Part shown: positions 1 through 6,950 of the stretch, piece after piece
Layout of the letters: each line of letters begins with the position of its first letter
Numbering within the stretch: the first letter of the stretch is position 1
Position numbers and translations under genes: made by a program
DNA from: Azospirillum endophyticum
GTDB lineage: Bacteria > Pseudomonadota > Alphaproteobacteria > Azospirillales > Azospirillaceae
Length of the DNA: 64,000 nt
Reading direction: 5' to 3'
Assembly (NCBI RefSeq): GCF_016595245.1
Contig: NZ_JAENHM010000073.1
Span: forward strand, 690,365-754,364
The notes under the pieces: model-generated
Databases searched by the model: none
The model's input: the letters and a program-made list of their open reading frames with translations, nothing else
What the model was told of the DNA's origin: nothing

Positions 1-473
1 CCGAAGACCGCGCGGTGTTCCTCCAGGTGGGGGACGGCGCGATCGTCTTCGCGACCGAGGAAGAGCCCGGCGCCCTGGACGTGGCGGTCTGGCCCCAGCA
101 AGGCGAGTACGCCAACGTCACGTTCTTCGCCACCGACCCGTCCGCGGCCGACCGGATCTCCCATCGCGTGGTGGAGCAGCGCGTCGACCGTCTGGCGGTG
201 TTCAGCGACGGCCTCCAGATGCTGGCTCTGTCCTTCGCCGACCAGAGCGCCTTCCAGCCCTTCTTCGAACCGTTGTTCGGGACCCTGGAGGGAGCTTCGG
301 AGGAGGCCGTGGCCGAGCTGGGGGAGCCGCTGGAGGCGTTCCTCGGCTCGCCCCGGGTCAACGCGCGCACGGACGACGACAAGAGTCTGATCCTGGCGAG
401 CCGTAGGTGGCAGCGGGAGACCGGTGAAGGCGCAGCGCGCCGCAGACAGGAAGCGGAAGCCGCCGGACCATGA
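1..473 (+). CDS. PP2C-like serine/threonine phosphatase, C-terminal part (gene runs off the left edge)
   Basis: The frame is open to the window edge, so only about the last 157 residues are present. PP2C-type landmarks are visible: a QVGDGA segment near the start, VFSDG in the middle and a C-terminal TDDDKS stretch, matching the metal-binding Asp positions of the family. The stop codon overlaps the start of the downstream kinase gene (ATGA). A PP2C gene directly before a YegI-like kinase is the arrangement of E. coli yegK-yegI, so this protein probably dephosphorylates the kinase or its targets. A vWA gene (yegL-like) might lie upstream, outside the window; that is inference. Confidence 0.7.
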   Translation, partial: EDRAVFLQVGDGAIVFATEEEPGALDVAVWPQQGEYANVTFFATDPSAADRISHRVVEQRVDRLAVFSDGLQMLALSFADQSAFQPFFEPLFGTLEGASEEAVAELGEPLEAFLGSPRVNARTDDDKSLILASRRWQRETGEGAARRRQEAEAAGP

Positions 474-2476
474 AAGTGTTCGACCGCCATGGCCAAGCCG
501 TCCCGCTGGGAACGAAGCTTGGGTCCGGCGGCGAGGGTGACGTCTTCACGGTGAACGACCACCGCAAGCTCGCGGCGAAGGTCTACCATCAGTCGCTCTC
601 GACCGAGAAGGCAGCAAAGCTCGCCCACATGGCCGAGATCTCCACGCCCGCGCTGCTCCAGCTGAGCGCGTGGCCGGTGGACGTGCTGTTCGACCGGCCC
701 AGAGGCGAGGCGGTTGGCCTCGTCATGCCCAAGGTGGATGGGCACAAACCCATTCACCTCCTCTATGGTCCCAAGAGCCGCCAGAAAGAGTTCCCGAACG
801 CCCAGTGGCCGTTCCTGGTCCACACCGCGGCGAACGTTGCGCGAGCCTTCGCAGCCGTGCACGAGCATGGGCACGTGGTCGGTGACGTGAACCACGGCAA
901 CCTCCTTGTCTCAGCGGACGGGATGGTCAAGTTCATCGACTGCGACTCCTTCCAGGTCCATGCCCACGGGCGCCACTACCTCTGCGAGGTTGGGGTATCC
1001 ACGCACACGCCTCCGGAACTCCAGGGCGTCTCCTTCCGGACGACTCGGCGCACGGCGAACCACGACGCCTTCGGCCTCGCCGTCATGGTGTTCCAGCTGC
1101 TGTTCATGGGGAGGCACCCGTACTCCGGCGGCTACCTCGGCAAGGGCGAGATGTCCTTGGAGGACGCGATCAAGGAAGGCCGCTTCGCCTACGGCTCTGG
1201 GGCGGCATCCCGCCTGATGAGGCAGCCGCCGGGGACGATTCCCCTCGAGGCGACCGGGCCCGCCGCGGTGTTGTTCGAGCGCGCGTTTGCCGCGGCGGCG
1301 CCCCAGAGACCGACTGCAATCGAGTGGCGCGACGGACTACAGGCGCTGATGCAGGGGCTCCGCCATTGCCAAGCGAACCCGAGCCACCACTACCTGCGAA
1401 CCCTGGCAACCTGCCCATGGTGCACGGTGGAGCGGCAGTCGGGCTTCCTGTTCTTCACCATCACCGCCGCCCAGGTCACCGGCGCTGCTCTCCACTTCGA
1501 TGTCACCGCGCTGTGGCGACAGATCCAGACCATCCGTCCGCCACAGGTTGTGCCCATCGTGGCGCCATCCGCGTTCCAGCTGCAGCCGTCATTGGCGGTC
1601 AAGGCAGCGAGGGAGGAGAGGCAAGCCAGGGCGGCTGCGAGAGAGGCTGCGAGGAGGGAGGCAGAGGCTCGAGCAAAGCAATTGAAGTTCATCGGCTGGC
1701 TGGTCGCCATTGCGGGCGTCATCATCGGCTTCGGACCGGCAATCAATCACGGCGGTATCCTCATCGTCATCGCCGCCGCGTTCATCGGCACCAAAATCGG
1801 CTCATCCTCCTCACGCCCGTCCGACTTTTACAGCTCGTATTCTTCAGACGACACCGTGAAGCTGTGGGCTGCGAAACGTGACGCCTCGTCCACCTACGAG
1901 GATGTGAAGCGTCGTTGGGATGCGGCTACAAATTCCGGGCGCTTTTCTAGCAAACTCCTAGAATTGGAGCGGCTGAAGGCCGAGTACGACCGACTCCCGG
2001 AGGAGCGGAGACAACGACTGAGCCGTCTTGAGAACGGGCGGCGCGCCAAGCAGCTCGAGGTCTTCCTCGACCGCTTTCGGCTCGACGCTGCAACGATCCC
2101 GGGCATTGGCGACGGCCGGAAGGTGACACTGCAGTCCTACGGAATCGAGACCGCTGCGGACGTAACTCGGGATCGGATACTAAACATCCCTGGCTTCGGT
2201 CCGGCGCTCACGAACAAGATCATGAATTGGCATCGGACCGTTTCGACCAGGTTCGTTTTCAATCCGAACCAGGGTGTCGATCCTGTTGAGATCAACAAGG
2301 TCGAGGCCGAGATCCTGAAGCGAAAGCAGGAGATCGAAGTGACCCTCGCCCGCGGGCCAGCCGAGCTGCAGGCCGTCCTCTCCCAGGCCGAAGCTGCGCT
2401 GGCGGCGCTCCGTCCTCAGGCCGAGGCGGCTGCGCGTCAGCTTGCGCAGGCCGAGGTCGACCTGCGTGATGCCTGA
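470..2476 (+). CDS. YegI-like protein kinase with membrane segment and helix-hairpin-helix tail
   Basis: 668 residues. The N-terminal half is a eukaryotic-like kinase domain: glycine loop LGSGGEGDVF at about residue 17, AAKVY with the ATP-binding Lys, catalytic loop GDVNHGNLLV (a variant of HRDxxxxN that keeps D and N) and DCD where DFG is usual. A CPWC pair follows near residue 315, probably half of a small zinc site. A hydrophobic segment lies at about residues 405-440. The C-terminal part has IPGIG and IPGFG helix-hairpin-helix motifs around 545-585 and a charged coiled coil to the end. This resembles E. coli YegI (inference from architecture). It is coupled by an ATGA overlap to the phosphatase. 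Substrates are unknown. Confidence 0.8.
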   Translation: MKVFDRHGQAVPLGTKLGSGGEGDVFTVNDHRKLAAKVYHQSLSTEKAAKLAHMAEISTPALLQLSAWPVDVLFDRPRGEAVGLVMPKVDGHKPIHLLYGPKSRQKEFPNAQWPFLVHTAANVARAFAAVHEHGHVVGDVNHGNLLVSADGMVKFIDCDSFQVHAHGRHYLCEVGVSTHTPPELQGVSFRTTRRTANHDAFGLAVMVFQLLFMGRHPYSGGYLGKGEMSLEDAIKEGRFAYGSGAASRLMRQPPGTIPLEATGPAAVLFERAFAAAAPQRPTAIEWRDGLQALMQGLRHCQANPSHHYLRTLATCPWCTVERQSGFLFFTITAAQVTGAALHFDVTALWRQIQTIRPPQVVPIVAPSAFQLQPSLAVKAAREERQARAAAREAARREAEARAKQLKFIGWLVAIAGVIIGFGPAINHGGILIVIAAAFIGTKIGSSSSRPSDFYSSYSSDDTVKLWAAKRDASSTYEDVKRRWDAATNSGRFSSKLLELERLKAEYDRLPEERRQRLSRLENGRRAKQLEVFLDRFRLDAATIPGIGDGRKVTLQSYGIETAADVTRDRILNIPGFGPALTNKIMNWHRTVSTRFVFNPNQGVDPVEINKVEAEILKRKQEIEVTLARGPAELQAVLSQAEAALAALRPQAEAAARQLAQAEVDLRDA

Positions 2477-2649
2477 TTGCGCGGGAGATGCTCGGCACCC
2501 GTTGCGCTGCCAGGTCTGATTTCGTCCTGCAGGACGACGGCTTGTAGCGCCGCCGGCAAAGCGGGCTGGATCCACTCATCGACCGGTAGGCGCTGTTCAA
2601 CGGGCGGGGGTCGGCCATTCCGGGGACTCCGAAAGGCAGATTGCGCTTA

Positions 2650-2664
2650 GAACAAAAAAGGAAC
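2650..2664. promoter_or_regulatory. Putative LexA (SOS) box, GAAC-N7-GAAC
   Basis: The direct repeat GAAC, seven bases (AAAAAAG), GAAC is an exact match to the alphaproteobacterial LexA operator (GTTC-N7-GTTC read on the other strand), with the usual A-rich spacer. It ends 34 bases before the ATG of the next gene and overlaps a weak promoter candidate (TTGCGC at 2641, CAAAGT at 2664). Placement is right for repression of the small-gene cassette that follows. This is a sequence match only; binding is inferred. Confidence 0.6.
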
Positions 2665-2698
2665 AAAGTCTCCGCCCGGGCAGAAAAGGGGAGCTCGC

Positions 2699-2959
2699 AT
2701 GGGCGCGTTGTACATCGTCGTTCCGTACTACCGCACGTTCCGCGGGGACGCCGTGCAACCCGGCCCTCACGTCCCGTACCGCACTGAGCAAGACGCCCTC
2801 TCCGTGGCGCGCCAGCCGTTGCGAACGCGCGGCCAAGCGCTTGGGTGCCATGTGCTGGTCGCCCCGGCCAACCTAGCCGGAGGGATGACCGACACACCGC
2901 GCATCCTCCACCGATTCGGCTGGTGCCCCGACACCTCCCCGGCGCGAGCGGCTGGTTGA
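2699..2959 (+). CDS. Small unknown protein, first gene of a putative SOS-controlled cassette
   Basis: 86 residues, family not recognised. A good ribosome site (GGGGAG) precedes the ATG, and the next gene starts ten bases after the stop, with its ribosome site overlapping that stop. The protein begins with a hydrophobic beta-like stretch (ALYIVVPYY), contains two Cys and no clear membrane helix. It lies directly behind the GAAC-N7-GAAC box, so damage-inducible expression is plausible. Size, tight packing with other tiny genes and lack of recognisable relatives suggest phage or island origin. Confidence 0.5.
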   Translation: MGALYIVVPYYRTFRGDAVQPGPHVPYRTEQDALSVARQPLRTRGQALGCHVLVAPANLAGGMTDTPRILHRFGWCPDTSPARAAG

Positions 2960-2968
2960 GGTGGCGCC

Positions 2969-3175
2969 ATGCAGGAGTTCGAGGCAGGCGAGCGGGTCGG
3001 CAGGTGGGTGGTGCTCGTTGACGTGGACGGGCGGCTGCACGCCCTGAACGGCAATTCGATCCAAGGAGTGAGCCAAGACGATACGGACCCCGGCGAATGC
3101 GTGGTGACTGTGTCAGGCGGGCGGATGCTGCGGATCCCGGCGCCGTTCGGCCGCATCCTTGAATGGCTGAGATGA
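2969..3175 (+). CDS. Small unknown protein of the same cassette
   Basis: 68 residues, not recognised. A GAGGTGG ribosome site lies just before the ATG and overlaps the preceding stop, which supports translation. The sequence alternates hydrophobic and polar residues (RWVVLVDVDG, ECVVTVSGG, MLRIP), suggesting a small beta-barrel or SH3-like fold. No signal peptide, membrane segment or catalytic motif is evident. The stop overlaps a possible ATG (ATGA at 3172) of a further reading frame. Confidence 0.5.
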   Translation: MQEFEAGERVGRWVVLVDVDGRLHALNGNSIQGVSQDDTDPGECVVTVSGGRMLRIPAPFGRILEWLR

Positions 3176-3392
3176 GCGCTTCTGACGAACCGACCCCTGG
3201 ATTGATGATGGGCCGGGTTCCTGTCGAGCCGCATTCACTCGCCAATGGGTCGCGATGCTATGGCCTGACGACGAAGGCTGGCAGTGACGCGTGGCAACGT
3301 TCGACGCCGAGGCCGGCGCCGGCGTCTGCGACATGGAACACGAGGCCAAGGGCGCGGCGGAGGTGGCCCTGCGCGCCGCGGCCAATCGGTGA
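3172..3392 (+). other. Possible small gene or genes, reading frame uncertain
   Basis: An ATG at 3172 overlaps the preceding stop and opens a frame that reads plausibly for about 35 codons, then turns into Arg-rich sequence with many AGG codons, as a wrong frame would. A second frame opens with GTG at 3291 and gives a normal-looking 33-residue peptide ending at 3392 (it starts TFDAEAG after two residues). The stretch therefore holds either two tiny genes or one gene broken by a frameshift. No function can be given. Confidence 0.3.
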
Positions 3393-3410
3393 ACACAAAG
3401 GGAGGATGGG

Positions 3411-3701
3411 ATGGCCGATGATGAGGTGTTGATCCCGACCCCACGGCCCGTGCGGATGGGGGCGGACGGATCGCCCTGGCCCTTATGTCCATGCGGCGAA
3501 TACCAAGCCGCAGCACCGGGCGGCTGGCAGGGATGGCGGACATGTCCCTGCGGCGGCGGCGCGGGGCAGGTGACGTCGGTCGGAACGGCGCATTGGGTAC
3601 TGTCCGACACTGGGCTGGTCGAGCGGCGGCGCGAAGCCCGGCAAGCGCGCATCGAGGCCGCCGTGGCGGAGCGGCTGCGGGCGAAGCCCTACAAGCGTTG
3701 A
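3411..3701 (+). CDS. Small Cys-rich protein, possible zinc ribbon
   Basis: 96 residues with a strong GGAGG ribosome site six bases before the ATG. Two cysteine pairs, CPC in PLCPCGE and CPC in RTCPCGG about 18 residues apart, could bind one zinc ion. The C-terminal third is a highly charged helix (VERRREARQARIEAA). It is last in the run of small genes that starts at 2699. The family is not recognised; a phage-type accessory or DNA-contact protein is possible but not shown. Confidence 0.5.
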   Translation: MADDEVLIPTPRPVRMGADGSPWPLCPCGEYQAAAPGGWQGWRTCPCGGGAGQVTSVGTAHWVLSDTGLVERRREARQARIEAAVAERLRAKPYKR

Positions 3702-3796
3702 CTGATCTGGGCGCTGCTCGCGAGGACTGTTAGGCTCAATTCCTTTTGGAACCAGCGGGCGGGGGCTGGCATGACTAAATCATTGATTCAATCGGC

Positions 3797-3838
3797 TTTG
3801 TCCGGCATTTTCATGTTTGTGCCGATTTGCCGGACAAA
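3797..3838. repeat. Perfect 11-bp inverted repeat with 20-base spacer
   Basis: TTTGTCCGGCA at 3797-3807 is mirrored exactly by TGCCGGACAAA at 3828-3838. It lies in AT-rich DNA just after the small-gene cassette. The long spacer and A-rich end make it a poor intrinsic terminator on the plus strand. It could be a protein-binding or recombination site; no recombinase gene is nearby. Confidence 0.5.
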
Positions 3839-4200
3839 ACCAATCAAATCAAATGTGTAGGGTGCCTTTCGGGCGCCGTACGACATCGCTGTCATTTAAT
3901 ACGACGTCACTCTCTTGATGGATGTGCTCATTTCGGCCGATAAGGTTTCATAGCCCCATCATGTAAAATCTGCGGAAATCCTCATGAAATCGCGCTCAAG
4001 TCTCTAAGTAGGGCGCATAAGCGAGAGCCGTGTTTTTCTTCGCAGAGGCTGCATTTGGAGGTGCGGGAGAGTACGCCCGGGTTAGCCGATTACTTGAGAG
4101 CTATGTGATGCCTTACCCACCTACGCGCCGCATGTTTGCTCCCTTGGTTGTACAAACGGATCCCGCGCGGCTAGCATTCGGGTGGCCCACGAACGAACGA

Positions 4201-4226
4201 CGGCGCCGCAGAGAACTGCGGCGCCG
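4201..4226. repeat. Perfect 11-bp GC-rich hairpin
   Basis: CGGCGCCGCAG and CTGCGGCGCCG flank a 4-base loop (AGAA). There is no T-run on either side, so it is probably not a classical Rho-independent terminator. No gene overlaps it convincingly. Confidence 0.5.
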
Positions 4227-4349
4227 AAGTCATCTTGTCGGTCATCGCCGTCCCCGGCTGTACCGAATGCCCAGCTTAGACGCAGCCGAAAGCAAAGTCA
4301 TCTTGTTCAAATATCCTAGGGGGGTGAATGCCGGGCCCCCGGCACGGCA

Positions 4350-4373
4350 GAGGGGCCGCCAATGAGGCCCCTC
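4350..4373 (-). terminator. Hairpin downstream of the gapR-like gene
   Basis: GAGGGGCC (4350-4357) pairs with GGCCCCTC (4366-4373). Outside these, GGCA and TTGCC can extend the stem with a bulge. It sits about 66 bases past the stop of the minus-strand gapR-like gene. No long U-run follows, so the terminator role is tentative. Confidence 0.4.
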
Positions 4374-4439
4374 GGTTGCCGCACCAAGACAATTTTAGAC
4401 GGAGAACTTTTTAGGGGTTTTGTCGTTGCTAATATTGGA

Positions 4440-4697
4440 TTATTCCATCCCGAGAGCCTGCTTGTAGAGGTCAAGCATAGCTTCTTGCTCTTGTCTATCC
4501 GCTTGGTCCATTTTTCGCAGTCTGAGAATAGCGCGGATTGCCTTTACGTCAAACCCGTTCCCCTTGGCTTCCGCCAAGATTTCCTTGATGTCGTCCTGCA
4601 AACCTTTCTTCTCTTCCTCAAGCCGCTCAACGCGCTCAATGATGCTGCGGAGCTGAGAGGCGGCGATGCCCTGCACTTCGTCGGACGTGGTGCTCAT
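4440..4697 (-). CDS. GapR-like (DUF2312) nucleoid-associated protein
   Basis: 85 residues. The start was placed at the internal Met codon at 4697, which has a GGAGAG ribosome site; a longer frame to 4772 adds a non-conserved leader. The protein shows the full DUF2312 pattern: a helical N-terminal half (RLEEEKKGLQDDIKE), then AEAKGNGFDVKAIR and LRLRKMDQADRQEQE, ending in LDLYKQALG. GapR binds overtwisted AT-rich DNA and supports gyrase and topoisomerase IV in Caulobacter. At the nucleotide level this copy is less GC-rich and clearly different from the broken copy just upstream, so it may be a paralogue brought by the neighbouring island rather than the ancestral gene. Confidence 0.88.
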   Translation of the reverse strand: MSTTSDEVQGIAASQLRSIIERVERLEEEKKGLQDDIKEILAEAKGNGFDVKAIRAILRLRKMDQADRQEQEAMLDLYKQALGME

Positions 4698-4798
4698 TTG
4701 TCTCTCCGAGACGGCTGGTGATGGTGTGTAGCCCAAGAGCGGTTCGGACGGCTGCGCTACGGGTCGCGCCACACCAGAACTCCGCTATCCCCTTGAAC

Positions 4799-4966
4799 CT
4801 ACATACAGACTACAGTCGAGTGGGGGGAATACAGGCCGGTGCCCTTCGCCTCGGCGTAGACCTCCTTGATGTCTTCCTGCAGACCGCGCTTTTCCTCTTC
4901 GAGACGCTCGATGCGCTCGACGAAGGACTTCAGGCGATCCGCCGCGATGCCGCCGACGTCGGACAT
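4799..4966 (-). pseudogene. Truncated gapR (DUF2312) copy
   Basis: On the minus strand an ATG at 4966 opens a 55-codon frame. It begins MSDVGGIAADRLKS, continues through RIERLEEEKRGLQEDIKE and AEAKGTG, then switches to an unrelated tail ending TVVCM. The first 44 residues are textbook GapR. The conserved second half (FDVKAIR... LRKM) is missing and is not found in any frame downstream. The break lies at about 4834. Codon use is high-GC like the core genome, so this is probably the original chromosomal gapR, cut by a recombination or insertion event. About 100 bases separate it from the intact but divergent copy on the same strand. Confidence 0.8.
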
Positions 4967-5351
4967 AACAAAACCTCAAACGATGGGGGTGTTCGTGAAC
5001 GGGGCGGGACAATATCGGCGGCAGGGGGGAATGGCAAGCCGGCGATGCGCCGCAAGAGCGCACGGCAGAGGTCCGGCTGCGTCATCGGGTCGCGGCGATC
5101 CCTTCGTACCAGCGGAGCCTCGGCCGGAATTTGAACAGCTCTTGGCTGATTTGTCCTGTTGCAGGAAACAATCGTACGATGGACCTACGCGGCCATTCCC
5201 TTTGTTGCGGCGCACTCTATAGGCTGGTATTACCATCAGTGGGTTCGGCTTCACAAAGTCACATGGATCCGGCATGTATGCGCGTCGTCTGGGCCGATAA
5301 CCCATGGGGGATGCCGGGATCAGCGTATCTGAGGCAGGGGAGTCTTATCTA
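4967..5351. promoter_or_regulatory. Intergenic region between gapR remnant and pntAA
   Basis: 385 bases without a supported gene, between divergent transcription units, so it should contain the promoters of both. A near palindrome around 5150-5170 (TTGTCCTG, 3 bases, CAGG, 2 bases, ACAA) might be an operator for pnt. No clear -35/-10 pair was identified. Confidence 0.35.
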
Positions 5352-6500
5352 ATGAAAGTCGCCATTCCAAAGGAGCGACGTGCGGGCGAACTTCGCGTGG
5401 CCGCCTCACCGGAAACGGTGAAGAAACTGAAGGGTTTGGGACTGGACGTGGTGGTGGAGAGCGGGGCCGGCCTCGGTTCCAGCATCACCGACGCGGCCTA
5501 TGAGGCGGCGGGGGCCGCCATCGCCGCCGATGCCGCGTCGGCCCTGGCCGATGCCGACATCGTGCTGAAGGTGCAGCGGCCGCTGATCGCTGCGGAGGGC
5601 GGCGTGGATGAACTGGCGCTGCTCCGCAAGGGCGCGCTGCTGTTCGCCATCCTCAATCCCTACAACAGCCGCGACCATGTGAAGGCCTATGCCGATGCCG
5701 GCGTGAACGCCTTCGCCATGGAGTTCATGCCGCGCATCACCCGTGCCCAGGTCATGGACGTGCTGTCCTCCCAGGCCAACCTCGCCGGCTACAAGGCCGT
5801 CGTCGATGCCGCCAGCGAGTATGGCCGCGCCTTCCCGATGATGATGACCGCCGCCGGCACGGTGCCGCCGGCTAGAGCCTTCATCATGGGCGTCGGCGTC
5901 GCCGGCCTCCAGGCCATCGCCACCGCCAAGCGGCTCGGCGCCATCGTCTCGGCCACCGACGTGCGCCCGGCGGTGAAGGAGCAGGTGCAGTCGCTGGGCG
6001 GCAGCTTCGTCGCGGTCGAGAACGACGAGTTCAAGCAGGCCGAGACCGCCGGCGGCTATGCCAAGGAGATGTCGGACGACTACAAGCGCCAGCAGGCAGC
6101 CCTCGTCGCCGAGCACATCAAGAAGCAGGATCTCGTCATCACCACGGCGCTGATCCCCGGCCGCAAGGCGCCCATCCTGGTGACGGCGGAGCATGTGGCG
6201 TCGATGAAGCCGGGTTCGGTGATCATCGACCTTGCGGTGGAGCAGGGCGGCAACGTCGAGGGCTCCAAGCTGGGCGAGGTGGTGACCACGGCCAACGGCG
6301 TGAAGATCGTCGGCCATGCCAACTACGCCAGCCGCATCGCCGAGAGCGCCTCGCTGCTCTACGCCAAGAACCTGCTGGCGCTGCTGACGGCGCTGCACGG
6401 CAAGGACACCGGCGTAGCCGTCAACTGGGACGACGAGATCGTCAAGGCCATCGCGCTGACCCGCGACGGCGCCGTCGTCCACCCCGCCTTCGCCGGCTGA
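5352..6500 (+). CDS. pntAA: NAD(P) transhydrogenase subunit alpha 1 (domain I)
   Basis: 382 residues. The start was chosen at the ATG followed by KVAIPKE, with a GGGGAG site upstream; the frame also extends 16 codons further back without conservation. This is the cytosolic NAD(H)-binding domain I of the proton-translocating transhydrogenase: MGVGVAGLQA is the dinucleotide motif, preceded by an alanine-dehydrogenase-like N-terminal region. The alphaproteobacterial enzyme is split into three polypeptides, as here. With PntAB and PntB it transfers hydride from NADH to NADP+ using the proton gradient, supplying NADPH. First gene of pntAA-pntAB-pntB. Confidence 0.95.
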   Translation: MKVAIPKERRAGELRVAASPETVKKLKGLGLDVVVESGAGLGSSITDAAYEAAGAAIAADAASALADADIVLKVQRPLIAAEGGVDELALLRKGALLFAILNPYNSRDHVKAYADAGVNAFAMEFMPRITRAQVMDVLSSQANLAGYKAVVDAASEYGRAFPMMMTAAGTVPPARAFIMGVGVAGLQAIATAKRLGAIVSATDVRPAVKEQVQSLGGSFVAVENDEFKQAETAGGYAKEMSDDYKRQQAALVAEHIKKQDLVITTALIPGRKAPILVTAEHVASMKPGSVIIDLAVEQGGNVEGSKLGEVVTTANGVKIVGHANYASRIAESASLLYAKNLLALLTALHGKDTGVAVNWDDEIVKAIALTRDGAVVHPAFAG

Positions 6501-6526
6501 CCGGGCGTCCGAGGAGACTTATCGCA

Positions 6527-6946
6527 ATGGATCAGATCCAACTGTCCGCCCGTATTGCCGAGCTCAAGGCGAACCTCGCGGCGCTGAGCCAGCAGGCCGA
6601 CCAGCTTGCCGCCCAGGTTGCCCATTCGGCCCAGCCGGTCGTGGAAGCCGCCGGCGGCCACGGCAACTTCTTCGTCACCGGCCTGACGGTGCTCGTGCTG
6701 GCCTGCTTCGTCGGCTACTACGTCGTCTGGCGCGTCACTCCGGCCCTGCACTCGCCGCTGATGGCCGTCACCAATGCCGTGTCGTCGGTCATCATCGTCG
6801 GCGCCCTGGTCGCCGCCGGACCCGCCGGCTTCGACTTCTCGAAGGTCCTGGGATTCCTCGCCGTCATCCTGGCAAGCGTCAACATCTTCGGCGGCTTCCT
6901 GGTGACCCAGCGCATGCTCTCCATGTTCAAGAAGAAGGGCAAGTAA
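6527..6946 (+). CDS. pntAB: NAD(P) transhydrogenase subunit alpha 2 (membrane domain IIa)
   Basis: 139 residues with a GAGGAGA site before the ATG. A polar helical N-terminus of about 45 residues is followed by three or four membrane segments (FVTGLTVLVLACFVGYYVV; the AVSSVIIVGALVAAG region; VLGFLAVILASVNIFGGF). It forms part of the proton channel. The segment NIFGGFLVTQRMLSMF near the C-terminus is characteristic of the family. It lies 26 bases after pntAA and 4 before pntB, one transcription unit. Confidence 0.95.
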   Translation: MDQIQLSARIAELKANLAALSQQADQLAAQVAHSAQPVVEAAGGHGNFFVTGLTVLVLACFVGYYVVWRVTPALHSPLMAVTNAVSSVIIVGALVAAGPAGFDFSKVLGFLAVILASVNIFGGFLVTQRMLSMFKKKGK

Positions 6947-6950
6947 GACC

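Larger units (their letters stand above)
3702..4439. other. Gene-poor stretch with AT-richer DNA and inverted repeats
   Basis: About 740 bases with no convincing gene; the few open frames are short, Arg-rich or lack ribosome sites. The first half (3730-4030) is clearly AT-richer than the surrounding DNA. It holds three inverted repeats, listed separately, and a 12-base direct repeat AAGTCATCTTGT at 4227-4238 and 4295-4306. Composition and lack of genes fit an island edge or decayed mobile DNA. Confidence 0.5.

Noticed and set aside
4030..4365. A 111-codon frame in the gene-poor stretch
   Set aside because: Arg-rich in the part covering the GC hairpin, no ribosome site, and no family resemblance.
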